NCBI GenBank assembly: GCA_937959265.1
Contig: CALGMA010000035.1
Coordinates: forward strand, 1 to 61,379
Direction: 5' to 3'
DNA length: 61,379 nucleotides
Source: an uncultured Anaerolineae bacterium
GTDB lineage: Bacteria > Chloroflexota > Anaerolineae > J036 > Brachytrichaceae
This document shows, in pieces, positions 52,656 through 61,144 of this stretch; the stretch's first letter is position 1, and each line of letters begins with the position of its first letter. The notes beneath the pieces were generated by a model that was given only the letters and a program-made list of their open reading frames with translations, did no database searches and was not told where the DNA came from. The position numbers and the translations under genes are program-made.

Positions 52656-53168
52656 ATGGCAACTAATTTTTCGCGCCGAGGCTTTTTGAGGACTGCAGTA
52701 GTGACAGGCGGACTGTTCGCGGGTGGAGCGCTCATTGCAGCGTGCGGTGGTGGCGGCGAATCTGCGCCAGCCCAAGCACCGGCGGCCAGTGGTGCCCCCG
52801 TCACGTTGGAGATTGCCTCGAAGGGTGACGCGCTCGAATACGATAAGACCTCATTCGAGGTGCCGGCCGGGTCAAAAGTCACGTTGAACTTGAAGAACAA
52901 CGCCTCGCCTGGTTCAGGGGTGCATCACAACTGGGTACTGGTGCGGCCGGGCACGATTGACGCGGTTGCAGCGGACGGGATTGCCGCCGGTGAAGCGAAT
53001 GATTACCTCAAGCCGAATGACAATCGCGTGATCGCCCACACTAAGATGGCCAAAGAAGGTGAAATAGTCTCAGTGACGTTTGACGCACCGGCGCCTGGCA
53101 CATACGATTTCCTGTGTAGTTTCCCCGGTCACGCTACCCTCATGCGTGGCAAGTTCACCGTCAAGTAA
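52656..53168 (+). CDS. Auracyanin-like blue copper (cupredoxin) lipoprotein
   Basis: Periplasm-facing, membrane-tethered one-electron carrier of 170 residues. A twin-arginine signal (SRRGFLRTAVVTGG, Arg7-Arg8) ends in a lipobox (IAAC), so export is via Tat and Cys30 is lipidated. A short Gly/Ala/Pro linker leads to a cupredoxin domain (about 48-170) with type I copper ligands His91 (HHNWVL), Cys154, His159 and Met163 (CSFPGHATLM). Auracyanins are known from filamentous anoxygenic phototrophs, where they link alternative complex III to the reaction centre. Whether this host is phototrophic cannot be told from this window. A strong terminator follows. Confidence 0.93.
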   Translation: MATNFSRRGFLRTAVVTGGLFAGGALIAACGGGGESAPAQAPAASGAPVTLEIASKGDALEYDKTSFEVPAGSKVTLNLKNNASPGSGVHHNWVLVRPGTIDAVAADGIAAGEANDYLKPNDNRVIAHTKMAKEGEIVSVTFDAPAPGTYDFLCSFPGHATLMRGKFTVK

Positions 53169-53180
53169 ACGAATCAGCAC

Positions 53181-53220
53181 AAACAGTTCAGACTGCCCCA
53201 GGTGGTCTGAACTGTTTTCT
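53181..53220 (+). terminator. Rho-independent terminator of the auracyanin gene
   Basis: AAACAGTTCAGAC (53181-53193) pairs with GTCTGAACTGTTT (53205-53217): 13 bp, 11-nt loop, continuing into TTTT-rich sequence. It starts 12 nt after the stop codon. Confidence 0.92.
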
Positions 53221-53235
53221 TCGTTCGAAAAGCGT

Positions 53236-53265
53236 GAGAGCCAGCTACGCCGAACGCTGGCTCTC
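53236..53265. other. Second perfect hairpin downstream of the auracyanin terminator
   Basis: GAGAGCCAGC (53236-53245) pairs with GCTGGCTCTC (53256-53265), ten perfect base pairs with a 10-nt loop. It is followed by a purine-only run (53271-53290) rather than a T run. The remaining 377-nt gap up to 53547 holds no convincing gene; a 50-codon frame from 53307 was rejected. Confidence 0.5.
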
Positions 53266-53533
53266 TTACCAAAAGGAGGAGAAGAGGAGGTCCCACCCTG
53301 ACTCTCATGCATATCTATAACGCATTCTTGATCTTTACTCTGGACGCCTCTCCTACGCTTCCCCTACGAAATCAGCAGATCGCCAAAAGAAACTTGTGCG
53401 CGAACATGCGGCAGATGATAACCGTGTTCAAGTCAGGGCGTCCCCTGCTCTGGAAGTGTTCGACGTAGGAAGTAACCCCCTCGTTCCGGAAATTCGAAAT
53501 ACGCCCGTGTCGTCGCCGGTGAGTGTGGCTTGC

Positions 53534-53539
53534 TACAAT
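53534..53539 (+). promoter_or_regulatory. Extended -10 (TGC-TACAAT) giving a probable leaderless start
   Basis: TACAAT ends seven nt before ATG 53547, with TG two bases upstream of the box. No ribosome binding site is present. Confidence 0.55.
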
Positions 53540-53546
53540 GCCGCGC

Positions 53547-54734
53547 ATGTCGCTCTTGGGGCATATCCGTCATCTCTCCGAAGACATCGGTCCGCGTGGA
53601 AGCGCGACCGAGGGCGAAGCTCGAGCGGCTGACTACGTCCAACGTCGCTTAAGCGAGTGGGGGCTGCAGCCGGAGCGACAGCCTGTGCTCAGCGCGACAT
53701 CCGCCTATGCCCCCTTCATAGTGGTCACGGGCGCGGCATTGCTAGGCGTGTTCCTCTTCTGGCAGCCGCAGCCGGTTGGTGCTGCTGCTGCATTTGTGCT
53801 TGCCGCGACTGCGCTTGGCGCTGCGCTGCTCGAACTGACTTTTAACGACAATCCGCTTCGCTGGGTCATTCCGACCGGCTGGAGCCAAAATGTGCTGGTG
53901 ACCGTTCCTGCTGCAGGACAGGATGAGAAGCGACCGCCCATCCTGATCACGGCGCATCTGGATACGCATCGCACGCCGCTGCTGTTCAGCTCGCCGGCCT
54001 GGCGTCGCATCTTTCGCATCATTATGCTGGCCGGCTTGGGGTGCGTCGCCGCGCTGGTCGTCATCTTCGCAATCGGGATCTTCTCGCCTGCGCGCGCGCT
54101 GCGTGAGCTGGCGCTCGCGCCTGGCGTGGTGGTTGCGGTCATCTTCCTGCTCATAATCCAGGCCGCGACTTCACCGTTCACCAAGGGCGCCAACGACAAT
54201 GCCAGCGGTGTGGCCGTTGCGCTTACCCTCGCCGAGCGGCTGGCGCAGTGCCCGCTCCGGCGTCGCGATATGATGGTCGCCTTCACCGCATGTGAAGAAG
54301 TCGGCGCATATGGCGCGGAGGCGCTCATCCGCGCACGACGCAGGGGCTTGCGGGGCGCCGTTCACCTCGTCATAGATCAGGTCGGCGGCTCACGAGGCCG
54401 CGATTTGGGTCCGACTGTTGTGCGCAGCGAGAAGTTCCTGCGCCGCGTCATGTGTGATCCGCATCTGGTGCAGATGGCGCAGCACGTCGCCGATGCGCAG
54501 CCGGAACTGGGCGTGCAGGTGCGCGATTTCGATCTAGCTTACAGTGAGCTGTCCATCGGAGCGAAGTATGGTTTGCGCACACTTGGCTTGATCGGGCTGA
54601 CGCCGGAGGGCGACTTGCCGAATTGGCACACGCCCAACGATGTGATCGGCAATCTCGACGAGGCAACGCTGGAGCGCACAGCAGAATTTGCCTGGTGTCT
54701 GTTGCAGGTGATTGATACGGAGGACGAGGCGTGA
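53547..54734 (+). CDS. M28-family metallopeptidase with inserted membrane helices
   Basis: A 395-residue predicted aminopeptidase. Zinc ligands are visible: His137 and Asp139 in 'ITAHLDTH', Asp217 in 'KGANDNASG', the catalytic Glu pair 250-251 in 'TACEEVGAYG', and a late His in 'PNWHTPND'. Four membrane helices (about 56-72, 78-98, 155-178, 190-206) split the peptidase domain, with the second pair lying between the first two zinc motifs. There is no signal peptide. That makes it a membrane-embedded variant. The stop overlaps the next start (TGATG). Confidence 0.88.
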   Translation: MSLLGHIRHLSEDIGPRGSATEGEARAADYVQRRLSEWGLQPERQPVLSATSAYAPFIVVTGAALLGVFLFWQPQPVGAAAAFVLAATALGAALLELTFNDNPLRWVIPTGWSQNVLVTVPAAGQDEKRPPILITAHLDTHRTPLLFSSPAWRRIFRIIMLAGLGCVAALVVIFAIGIFSPARALRELALAPGVVVAVIFLLIIQAATSPFTKGANDNASGVAVALTLAERLAQCPLRRRDMMVAFTACEEVGAYGAEALIRARRRGLRGAVHLVIDQVGGSRGRDLGPTVVRSEKFLRRVMCDPHLVQMAQHVADAQPELGVQVRDFDLAYSELSIGAKYGLRTLGLIGLTPEGDLPNWHTPNDVIGNLDEATLERTAEFAWCLLQVIDTEDEA

Positions 54735-55585
54735 TGCGTGGGTCAAGTCTCGCGCGCTCGGTGGCGCTGGCGGCATGTGTGCTGCTCGCCGGGTGCACGC
54801 GCGCTGAGCCACCTCAGCCGACGCCAGTGGCCGAGCACTATCGTTTGATCGCCGACAGCGCGACCTACCCGCTCATGCGCGGACTTACCGATGCCTACAT
54901 GGAATCCGTGAACCCGTATGCGCGGTTCACGATTGAGCAAGGCGCGCCGGATCGCGTAGCCGAGCGGCTGCGCTCCGGCCAGGTGCTGCTCGGCGCGACG
55001 TCGCTCGTGCCGCCTGCGCCCCAGGGCCTGAAGTGGTGGCTGGCCGATCTCGCCCTCGATGGCGTAGCCGTAATCGTGCACGCAGAGAACCCGATTGACA
55101 GGCTGACGCTGCCCGACCTGCGCGACATTTTCGCCGGGGTGCGTAATACATGGGCGGACTACGGAGAGGACGAACTCGGTAACATCGAGGTAGCCGTGCG
55201 CGAAGAGGGCGACGGTACGCGGGCGATCTTCGACCGCGTGGTGATGGGCGATCAGCGCTTGACGTTTGATGCGCTGGTGATGCCTTCGGCCGAGACGATG
55301 CTGAATTTCGTAACCCTCCGGCCAGGTGCGATCGGCTACGCGCCATCGGCCAGCGCGCTGGGGCGACGCAGCGGCGCGGCGGGGCCTAACGTGAAGGTGC
55401 TTGCCCTGGACGGTGTCCTGTTGACGTCCGATAAACTGATGAGCGGCGAATATCCGCTGGTGCGCACGCTCAACCTGGTGAGTCTGTACGAACCGCAGGG
55501 CGAGTTGCGCAATTTCGTTGCCTGGGCGCTTGGTCCACAGGGCAAAGCGATTGCCGAATCCCTGGGCTACGCTACGTTCCAATGA
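54734..55585 (+). CDS. PstS-like substrate-binding lipoprotein
   Basis: A 283-residue extracytoplasmic binding protein; lipobox 'LLAGC' with Cys21. The fold is the type II periplasmic-binding type, with strands 'YRLIADSATYPLMRGLTDAY' and a phosphate-loop-like 'VREEGDGTRAIFDRVVMG'. That resembles PstS or molybdate/tungstate-type binders, so an oxyanion ligand is plausible. No transporter permease or ATPase is nearby; the neighbours are a peptidase and the CCA-type enzyme. ATG 54734 or GTG 54731. The 3' end overlaps the next gene by four bases. Confidence 0.83.
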   Translation: MRGSSLARSVALAACVLLAGCTRAEPPQPTPVAEHYRLIADSATYPLMRGLTDAYMESVNPYARFTIEQGAPDRVAERLRSGQVLLGATSLVPPAPQGLKWWLADLALDGVAVIVHAENPIDRLTLPDLRDIFAGVRNTWADYGEDELGNIEVAVREEGDGTRAIFDRVVMGDQRLTFDALVMPSAETMLNFVTLRPGAIGYAPSASALGRRSGAAGPNVKVLALDGVLLTSDKLMSGEYPLVRTLNLVSLYEPQGELRNFVAWALGPQGKAIAESLGYATFQ

Positions 55586-57054
55586 ACTTCGATTCGCTGC
55601 GGGCGCTCGTCGGCCGGCCCGAGGTGCAGATCGTGCGTGACCTGGCGCACGCGCGCGGCGCGCCCGTCTTGCTGGTGGGGGGGGCGGTGCGCGACGCGTT
55701 ACTCGGCCAGCCTTCGCCGCGTGATCTGGACTTCGCCGTTCAGGGCGACGCGGTGGCCTTAGGGCGTGCCGTGGCGAACGCCCTGGGCGCATCTTTTTAC
55801 GTGCTTGACGCTGAGCGGGGAACGGCGCGCGTGCTGACACGCGAGCGAACGCCAACGGGCGGCATTGTGATGGACTTCGCCGTATGTCGCGGCCCGGATT
55901 GGCGCGCCGATGCCTTCGCGCGCGACTTCACCATCAATGCCATTGCGGTGAACTTAGACGACGGCGCACTGGTGGACGAGGCAAACGGGTTGGCCGACCT
56001 GGATGCGCGCGTGATCCGCGCAGCGAACGAACATGTCATGGACGACGATCCAGTGCGCGCGTTGCGCGCCGTGCGTTTGTCATTCGCGTTGGGCATGTGC
56101 ATCGAGCCGGCGACGCTGGCGCAAGTGCGCGCTGCCAGCCAGATGCTCGGCCGGCCCAGCGCCGAGCGGCTGCGCGATGAACTCATGGCCATTCTGAACC
56201 TGCGCGATGCCGGGCGCGCCGTGCAGATGCTGGATGATCTCAATTTGCTCGTCCCCATCGTGCCCGAAGTCGAGCCGATGCGCGCGTGTGATCAGCCGGC
56301 GCCTCATCGCTTCACCGTTCTGCGACACACATGGGAGGTGATGGAGGCGCTCGATAGCCTGCTGGGGGATTGGGCGCTAGAGATAGGCGGTGTGCGATTC
56401 GCTTTGTCCGATCGGCAGCGGCTGGCCGATCATTTTGGTGCGTTCACGGTCGAACATCGTACGCGCGCTGCGGTGTTTCGTTTCGCAGCGCTGCTGCACG
56501 ATTGCGGTAAGCCGGCGGCGCGCTCGACTGGTGAGGATGGTCGCGTGCATTTCTACGGCCATGAAACGACCGGTGCAGCATTGGCTGCGGCGCGCGCCCG
56601 CGCGCTGCGGTTCAGCAGTGACGAAGTCGCTCGCGTACACACTATTGTCCGCCATCACATGCGGGCGAACTTCATGGCGCGGCAAGCGCACGCACCTACG
56701 TTGCGCGTCCTCTATCGCTTCTTCCGCGACGCCGGCGATTGCGCGCCGGAGCTGGCGCTGTTTGCCATCGCCGACTGCGTGGGCAAACGCGGCGCGCAGA
56801 CCGCTGCCGAGGATTGTGCGCCGAGCGCCGAAATTGCCCAGCGACTGCTGGGCGAATACTACGCGCGGTTCGAGCGCTCGGTTGCTCCGTCGCCGCTGCT
56901 CACCGGAAGGGACGTGATCGCGCTCGGCGTCAAGCCCGGGCCGCGCGTCGGCGAGATTCTGGAAGCCGTGCGCGAAGCGCAGATGATCGGCGAGATCGTC
57001 GCGCGTGAGGAAGCCCTGGCTTTGGCGCATCGGCTGATGCGCGGCGATGGTTGA
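55582..57054 (+). CDS. tRNA nucleotidyltransferase / poly(A) polymerase family protein with HD domain
   Basis: Probably adds or repairs the CCA end of tRNA. 490 residues. The class II nucleotidyltransferase core (about 25-150) has 'LLVGGAVRDALLG' and the catalytic Asp pair in 'RDLDFAV'; 'ARDFTINAIAV' is the RRDFT-like motif. The RNA- and nucleotide-selecting helical region follows ('DDPVRALRAVRLSFALG'). A C-terminal HD domain is marked by 'RFAALLHDCGKPAAR' and 'IVRHHMRANF'. CCA-adding and A-adding enzymes cannot be told apart here. ATGA overlap with the previous gene. Heptad-like repeats follow the stop. Confidence 0.92.
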   Translation: MNFDSLRALVGRPEVQIVRDLAHARGAPVLLVGGAVRDALLGQPSPRDLDFAVQGDAVALGRAVANALGASFYVLDAERGTARVLTRERTPTGGIVMDFAVCRGPDWRADAFARDFTINAIAVNLDDGALVDEANGLADLDARVIRAANEHVMDDDPVRALRAVRLSFALGMCIEPATLAQVRAASQMLGRPSAERLRDELMAILNLRDAGRAVQMLDDLNLLVPIVPEVEPMRACDQPAPHRFTVLRHTWEVMEALDSLLGDWALEIGGVRFALSDRQRLADHFGAFTVEHRTRAAVFRFAALLHDCGKPAARSTGEDGRVHFYGHETTGAALAAARARALRFSSDEVARVHTIVRHHMRANFMARQAHAPTLRVLYRFFRDAGDCAPELALFAIADCVGKRGAQTAAEDCAPSAEIAQRLLGEYYARFERSVAPSPLLTGRDVIALGVKPGPRVGEILEAVREAQMIGEIVAREEALALAHRLMRGDG

Positions 57055-57067
57055 GCAGCCTGCGTAA

Positions 57068-57090
57068 TCCACCCATTGCCGATTGCTTAT
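57068..57090. repeat. Short heptanucleotide-like repeat upstream of dnaX
   Basis: ACCCATT and GCCGATT follow each other at 7-nt spacing, with a third diverged unit. Located between the CCA-type gene and the dnaX promoter. Confidence 0.35.
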
Positions 57091-57138
57091 CTCTCGCTCT
57101 CTCTTTGCCGTCGCCTCTGGCCATCTCACGCGCCGTGG

Positions 57139-57144
57139 TACACT
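57139..57144 (+). promoter_or_regulatory. -10 box (TACACT) giving a probable leaderless GTG start for dnaX
   Basis: TACACT ends six nt before GTG 57151. There is no ribosome binding site and no -35 at suitable spacing. Confidence 0.45.
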
Positions 57145-57150
57145 CCTGAT

Positions 57151-58740
57151 GTGGCAGAGGCGCTGTATCGCAAATGGCGACCGAAGACCTTCGATGAAGT
57201 CGTCGGCCAGGAGCACGTCACAACCACCCTCAAGAACCAAGTTGCGACCGGGCGGATCGGTCATGCTTACCTTTTCGTCGGTTCGCGCGGATGCGGCAAG
57301 ACCACCAGCGCGCGCATCTTCGCCAAGGAGGTCAACATCGCCGGCCTCGATCCTGACTCGCCGCGCGCCAAACAGATCGCGGAGGCGATTGCCGAAGGCC
57401 GCGCGCTCGACGTGATCGAGATTGACGCGGCCTCGCACACCGGCGTGGACGACATCCGCGAGATTCGCGAGCGCGTCGGCTTTCAGCCCGGCGAGCTGCG
57501 CTACAAGGTCTATATCATTGATGAGGTGCACATGCTCTCGACGGCGGCGTTCAATGCGCTGCTCAAGACGCTTGAAGAGCCGCCGCCGCATGTGATCTTC
57601 ATCCTGGCGACCACCGACCCGCAGAAGATTCCGGCGACGGTGCTCTCCCGTTGCCAGCGCTTCAACTTCCGGCGCGTGCCGATTGACAAGATCGTCGCGC
57701 GCCTGCGCCAGCTCTGCGAGGCCGAAGGCATCGAGGCGGATGACCACGCGCTGCGGCTGATCGCGCGCCACGCGGCCGGCTCACTGCGCGATGCGGTGAG
57801 TTTGCTCGATCAGCTTGCTTCGTCCAGCTCGATGCGCATTTCGGCGGCGGATGTGCGCGAGGCGCTCGGCGCGACCGACGCGGCAACCGTGCGCGCGTTG
57901 GTGGAGGGTTTCATCGCCCGTGACCCCGGCGCCGGCTTCGACGCCATCCAAAGTGCGCTGGATCAGGGCGCCGACGCTCGACAGATCGCCCGGCAGATGG
58001 TCGAGCACCTGCGCGCGTTGATCCAGGCGAAGGTTAGCCGTGCGCCGCAGCAAGTGCTGGTGCGAACGGATGACACAGATGGCTGGAGCGAGGCAGAACG
58101 CATCGAGCTGGCCGCACAAGCCGAGAAGTTGAGCATGGCGCAGTTGACGCGCGCTGTGCGTGCTTTCAGTGAGGCTATCAACGAGATGCGCAGCGCGACC
58201 GACGCACAGTTGCCGCTGGAGATGGCCTATTTGGATTGCGTCGTCGAACCGGAGGGTATACCGGCAGACCCCTCGCCTCAGCCGCACGTTGCACAGGCAG
58301 GCCGCGCCGCCCCCCAAGCGCCTGCCAGGCCCGAACTTGCATCTGCGCCTGCGCCGGCCGCAACACAGCCCGCGCCTGACGCAACCCCTGCGCCCGCACA
58401 GCCGGCCGGCGAACTCACCTATGAGACGCTCAAGGCGCAGTGGCAGCAGTTCATCCGCGAAGTCAACATGGTGAACAAGCCGGCTGCGGCGCTGCTGCGG
58501 TCGTGCGACCTGTATGCCGTCGCAGGTGGCGTGGTTCACCTGCACGCCCATCACGACATCCCGCTGATCCGGCTGCAGGAGCCGAAGAACAAAACCAGCG
58601 TGATCGCCACGCTTAACCGCATGTTCAACGGCCGGTATGATATTCGCGTATCGCTGCAGCAGCACCAGGCCGATCTCGACGCGGAAGAAGATCCGGTCTT
58701 GAAAGCGGCCAAAAGGATGGGCGGGATGGTGAGACAGTGA
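57151..58740 (+). CDS. dnaX: DNA polymerase III gamma/tau subunit
   Basis: Clamp-loader ATPase. 529 residues. Walker A 'GSRGCGKT' (44-51), Walker B 'IIDEVHMLS' (122-130), sensor 1 'LATTDPQKIP', arginine finger 'LSRCQRFNFRR', then lid, a collar domain and an Ala/Pro-rich linker (about 370-425). A C-terminal domain (about 430-529) implies a tau-like form. The segment that holds four zinc-binding Cys in most DnaX proteins (here about 60-80) has no cysteine at all. GTG 57151 begins exactly at the conserved 'ALYRKWRPKTFDEVVGQ'; an upstream in-frame start at 57076 has no support. Confidence 0.95.
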   Translation: MAEALYRKWRPKTFDEVVGQEHVTTTLKNQVATGRIGHAYLFVGSRGCGKTTSARIFAKEVNIAGLDPDSPRAKQIAEAIAEGRALDVIEIDAASHTGVDDIREIRERVGFQPGELRYKVYIIDEVHMLSTAAFNALLKTLEEPPPHVIFILATTDPQKIPATVLSRCQRFNFRRVPIDKIVARLRQLCEAEGIEADDHALRLIARHAAGSLRDAVSLLDQLASSSSMRISAADVREALGATDAATVRALVEGFIARDPGAGFDAIQSALDQGADARQIARQMVEHLRALIQAKVSRAPQQVLVRTDDTDGWSEAERIELAAQAEKLSMAQLTRAVRAFSEAINEMRSATDAQLPLEMAYLDCVVEPEGIPADPSPQPHVAQAGRAAPQAPARPELASAPAPAATQPAPDATPAPAQPAGELTYETLKAQWQQFIREVNMVNKPAAALLRSCDLYAVAGGVVHLHAHHDIPLIRLQEPKNKTSVIATLNRMFNGRYDIRVSLQQHQADLDAEEDPVLKAAKRMGGMVRQ

Positions 58741-58743
58741 AGG

Positions 58744-58768
58744 TAGGCGAAGGCACTGCCTTCGCCTA
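58744..58768 (+). terminator. Hairpin after dnaX
   Basis: TAGGCGAAGGC (58744-58754) and GCCTTCGCCTA (58758-58768) form 11 perfect base pairs around a 3-nt loop, starting three bases after the stop. The following sequence is only weakly T-rich (ctctttcc), so it may be a terminator or an mRNA 3'-end stabiliser. Confidence 0.55.
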
Positions 58769-58799
58769 ACTCAGGGACTCTTTCCGATATACGCCCAAG

Positions 58800-58835
58800 T
58801 GTAGAACGCGATTCGTATGTAGAACGCGATTCGTA
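58800..58835. repeat. Tandem duplication of an 18-bp unit
   Basis: TGTAGAACGCGATTCGTA occurs twice back to back without a mismatch (58800-58817, 58818-58835) in the dnaX-ybaB gap. Confidence 0.9.
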
Positions 58836-58850
58836 GCTGATAACCCTTGG

Positions 58851-58885
58851 CACCTGACGCCTGATACCTGATACCTGACGCAACA
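58851..58885. repeat. Heptanucleotide repeat tract (nnCCTGA)
   Basis: CACCTGA, CGCCTGA and then TACCTGA twice follow in perfect 7-nt register, ending 14 nt before the ybaB start. The ybaB ribosome binding site (gaggagaa) follows directly. Confidence 0.85.
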
Positions 58886-58899
58886 GACGAGGAGAACGT

Positions 58900-59265
58900 A
58901 TGGCTAAAGGACGACGAAGTGACTATATGCCGCGTGGTGCGCAAACCGCCGGCGGAGGGCTGCAGCCCGGGATGCTGGAGAAGATCAAGAAGATGCAAGA
59001 GGAGATGGCTGCCACGCAAGCAGCTCTGGAGACCGAGCTGATCAATGTCACGGCCGCAGGCGGCGCAGTCACCATCGTAATCACCGGCCACCAGCGCGTG
59101 CAAAGCATCAAGCTCGATCCGGCGTTGATTGACCCAAACGACGTGGCCATGCTCGAAGACACGCTGGTCGCGGCAATCAACGAAGCGATCGTGGCGTCTC
59201 AGGAGCATTCTGCGCGGCGGCTGGAAGCCGTGACCGGCGGCATCGAACTGCCCGGCTTGTTCTGA
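58900..59265 (+). CDS. YbaB/EbfC-family nucleoid-associated protein
   Basis: Small DNA-binding dimer of 121 residues, usually encoded between dnaX and recR as here. The core starts near residue 22 ('LQPGMLEKIKKMQEEMAATQAALETELINVTAAGGAVTIVITG'), with the typical 'DPALIDPNDVAMLEDTLVAAINEA' region and 'GIELPGLF' at the end. An N-terminal tail of about 20 residues is rich in Gly and Arg. 'gaggaga' precedes the ATG. Confidence 0.95.
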   Translation: MAKGRRSDYMPRGAQTAGGGLQPGMLEKIKKMQEEMAATQAALETELINVTAAGGAVTIVITGHQRVQSIKLDPALIDPNDVAMLEDTLVAAINEAIVASQEHSARRLEAVTGGIELPGLF

Positions 59266-59299
59266 GCGGTCCCGTACCACCCGACTGGTAGGCCGTTTG

Positions 59300-59923
59300 A
59301 TGTCGCCCAATCCAACGCTTCCACCATCGGTCACGCGACTGATTGACGCGCTCACGCAGCTTCCCGGCATTGGCCCGAAGTCGGCGTCGCGGCTGGCGTT
59401 TTTCTTGTTGCGTTCGCCCGCTGAAACGTCGCTGGCCTTGGCCGAGGCATTGCGCGATTTGAAGGCGCGCACGCGGCTGTGCTCGGTTTGCTTCAACATT
59501 ACCGAGGATGACCCCTGCGCGATCTGCGCGGATCCCTCGCGCGACCGTGGCCTGATCTGCGTGGTGGAAGAACCGCTCGACGTCGCCGCCGTCGAGCGCT
59601 CGCGGGTCTACCGTGGTGTCTATCACGTCTTGCACGGTGTGATCTCGCCGATCAACGGCGTCGGCCCCGACGACTTACGCATTGAGGAGCTGGTCGGTCG
59701 AATTCGCCGATTGGCGGAGGCCGGCCAGCCGGTGCGCGAGGTCATCCTCGCCACCAACCCCACCGTCGAAGGCGAGATGACGGCATCGTTCATTCAGCGC
59801 AAGCTGGCCGGCCTGGAGGTCAGCGTGACGCGCCTGGCGCGTGGCTTGCCGGTGGGCGGCGACCTGGAATACGCCGACGAGGTCACACTTAGCCGCGCGT
59901 TGGAAGGCCGGCAGCGCCTGTGA
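59300..59923 (+). CDS. recR: Recombination protein RecR
   Basis: Clamp-like protein of the RecFOR gap-repair pathway. 207 residues: helix-hairpin-helix ('[18 protein letters not shown]', about 19-36), a Cys4 zinc finger ('[16 protein letters not shown]', about 56-71), a Toprim domain ('[16 protein letters not shown]' with the acidic motif) and a C-terminal '[25 protein letters not shown]'. ATG 59300 directly follows a TTG, which could extend it by one residue. It lies 34 nt after ybaB: the classic dnaX-ybaB-recR cluster. Confidence 0.96.
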   Translation: MSPNPTLPPSVTRLIDALTQLPGIGPKSASRLAFFLLRSPAETSLALAEALRDLKARTRLCSVCFNITEDDPCAICADPSRDRGLICVVEEPLDVAAVERSRVYRGVYHVLHGVISPINGVGPDDLRIEELVGRIRRLAEAGQPVREVILATNPTVEGEMTASFIQRKLAGLEVSVTRLARGLPVGGDLEYADEVTLSRALEGRQRL

Positions 59924-60003
59924 ATGCCACGCGTTCGCAAACCGAACGCGATATATCTCCCGATCTCAACCGGCTGTTCTGCCGAATACCCTTCCCCATC
60001 ATC

Positions 60004-61116
60004 ATGAAGATCACAAAAGTAGAAACCCTCTACCTGCGCCTGCCGGAGATCGCCGAGCGCGCGGACGGCACACAGGATACGCTGATCGTGCGCGTGCACA
60101 CCGATGCAGGCATTGTCGGCATCGGCGAAGTGGACTCATCGCCCCTTGTGGCGAAAGCCATCATCGAAGCGCCCATGTCCCATGCGATCGCGCGCGGCCT
60201 GGCCGAATGCGTGATCGGCCAGAATCCGATCGACATTGAAGTGCTGTGGCAGCGCATGTACCAGGGCAGCATCTTCTTCGGGCGCGGCGGCGCGGCGCAG
60301 CAGGCGATGTCCGGCATAGACATGGCGCTGTGGGACATCGCCGGCAAGGTTTACCAGCAGCCGGTCTATCGCCTGCTCGGCGGCGGCTTTAGGACGAAGT
60401 TGCGCGCGTACGCCTCGATTTTGTTCGGCGACACGCCAGAGGAAACCTACGAGATCGGCCGACGCTGGACGGACGCCGGCTTCACCGCCGTGAAATTCGG
60501 CTGGGGGCCGCTGGGCCAGTCCGAGGCGAGCGACCTGGCGCATGTGCGCGCGGCGCGCCGAGGGGTGGGCGACGGCAACGAGTTCATGATTGACGCCGGC
60601 CTGGCCTACGACACGGCGACTGCGATCCGACGCGCGCACCAGTTCGCCGAGTTCCAGCCGTATTGGTTTGAGGAGCCGCTGCAGCCGGACAACTACGACG
60701 GCTACGCGCGCCTGACGGCGAATTCGCCGCTGCGCATCGCAGCCGGCGAGCAGGAAGTCACGCTGCGCGACTTTGAGCGTCTGTTGGCGTGCGGCGTCGC
60801 CGTCGCCCAGCCCGACGTGGCGCGGGTGGGCGGTTTGACCAACGCGCGGCGCATCGGCCAGTTGACGCATCACCTGAACCGCATGTGCGTCAATCACTCC
60901 TACAAAACCGGCGTGAGCATCGCGGCTTCCTTACACTTCCTAGCGGCGTTGCCGAACACCTACTGGCTGGAATACTGCGTCGAGCAGGGCGCCCTGCGGC
61001 AGCGGCTCACCCGTCAGACCTTTCCTGTTGTGGGCGGCTATGTGAGCGTGCCGGAAGAGCCGGGGCTAGGCGTTGAACTCGACGAGGCCATCGTCGAGCG
61101 GTATCTGGTGCGATAG
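60004..61116 (+). CDS. Enolase-superfamily enzyme (mandelate racemase/muconate-lactonizing type)
   Basis: A 370-residue enzyme. It abstracts a proton next to a carboxylate, most likely in acid-sugar dehydration or racemisation. Candidate residues: Lys164 (TAVKFG), metal ligands Asp197, Glu223 and Glu249 (AAGEQE), then Asp271 and catalytic His298 (CVNHSYKTG), the Asp-His dyad of the mandelate racemase subgroup. The N-terminal capping domain (1-125) is complete. ATG 60004 starts exactly at the family's first strand (MKITKVETL); an in-frame start at 59920 overlaps recR and adds a non-conserved tail. The specific substrate cannot be named. Confidence 0.9.
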   Translation: MKITKVETLYLRLPEIAERADGTQDTLIVRVHTDAGIVGIGEVDSSPLVAKAIIEAPMSHAIARGLAECVIGQNPIDIEVLWQRMYQGSIFFGRGGAAQQAMSGIDMALWDIAGKVYQQPVYRLLGGGFRTKLRAYASILFGDTPEETYEIGRRWTDAGFTAVKFGWGPLGQSEASDLAHVRAARRGVGDGNEFMIDAGLAYDTATAIRRAHQFAEFQPYWFEEPLQPDNYDGYARLTANSPLRIAAGEQEVTLRDFERLLACGVAVAQPDVARVGGLTNARRIGQLTHHLNRMCVNHSYKTGVSIAASLHFLAALPNTYWLEYCVEQGALRQRLTRQTFPVVGGYVSVPEEPGLGVELDEAIVERYLVR

Positions 61117-61144
61117 GCGCGGGCGCGATGCGCGCCGGCTCGAA

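Noticed and set aside
53307..53459. A 50-codon frame starting ATG after a purine-rich, ribosome-binding-like run
   Set aside because: The AGGAGG is 16 nt from the ATG, too far for initiation, and the peptide looks like random sequence.
56377..57771. A 464-codon minus-strand frame
   Set aside because: It is antisense to the CCA-type enzyme and dnaX and has no recognisable motif.
58851..58885. CRISPR array
   Set aside because: The repeat unit is 7 nt with no spacers, and there are no cas genes in the window.
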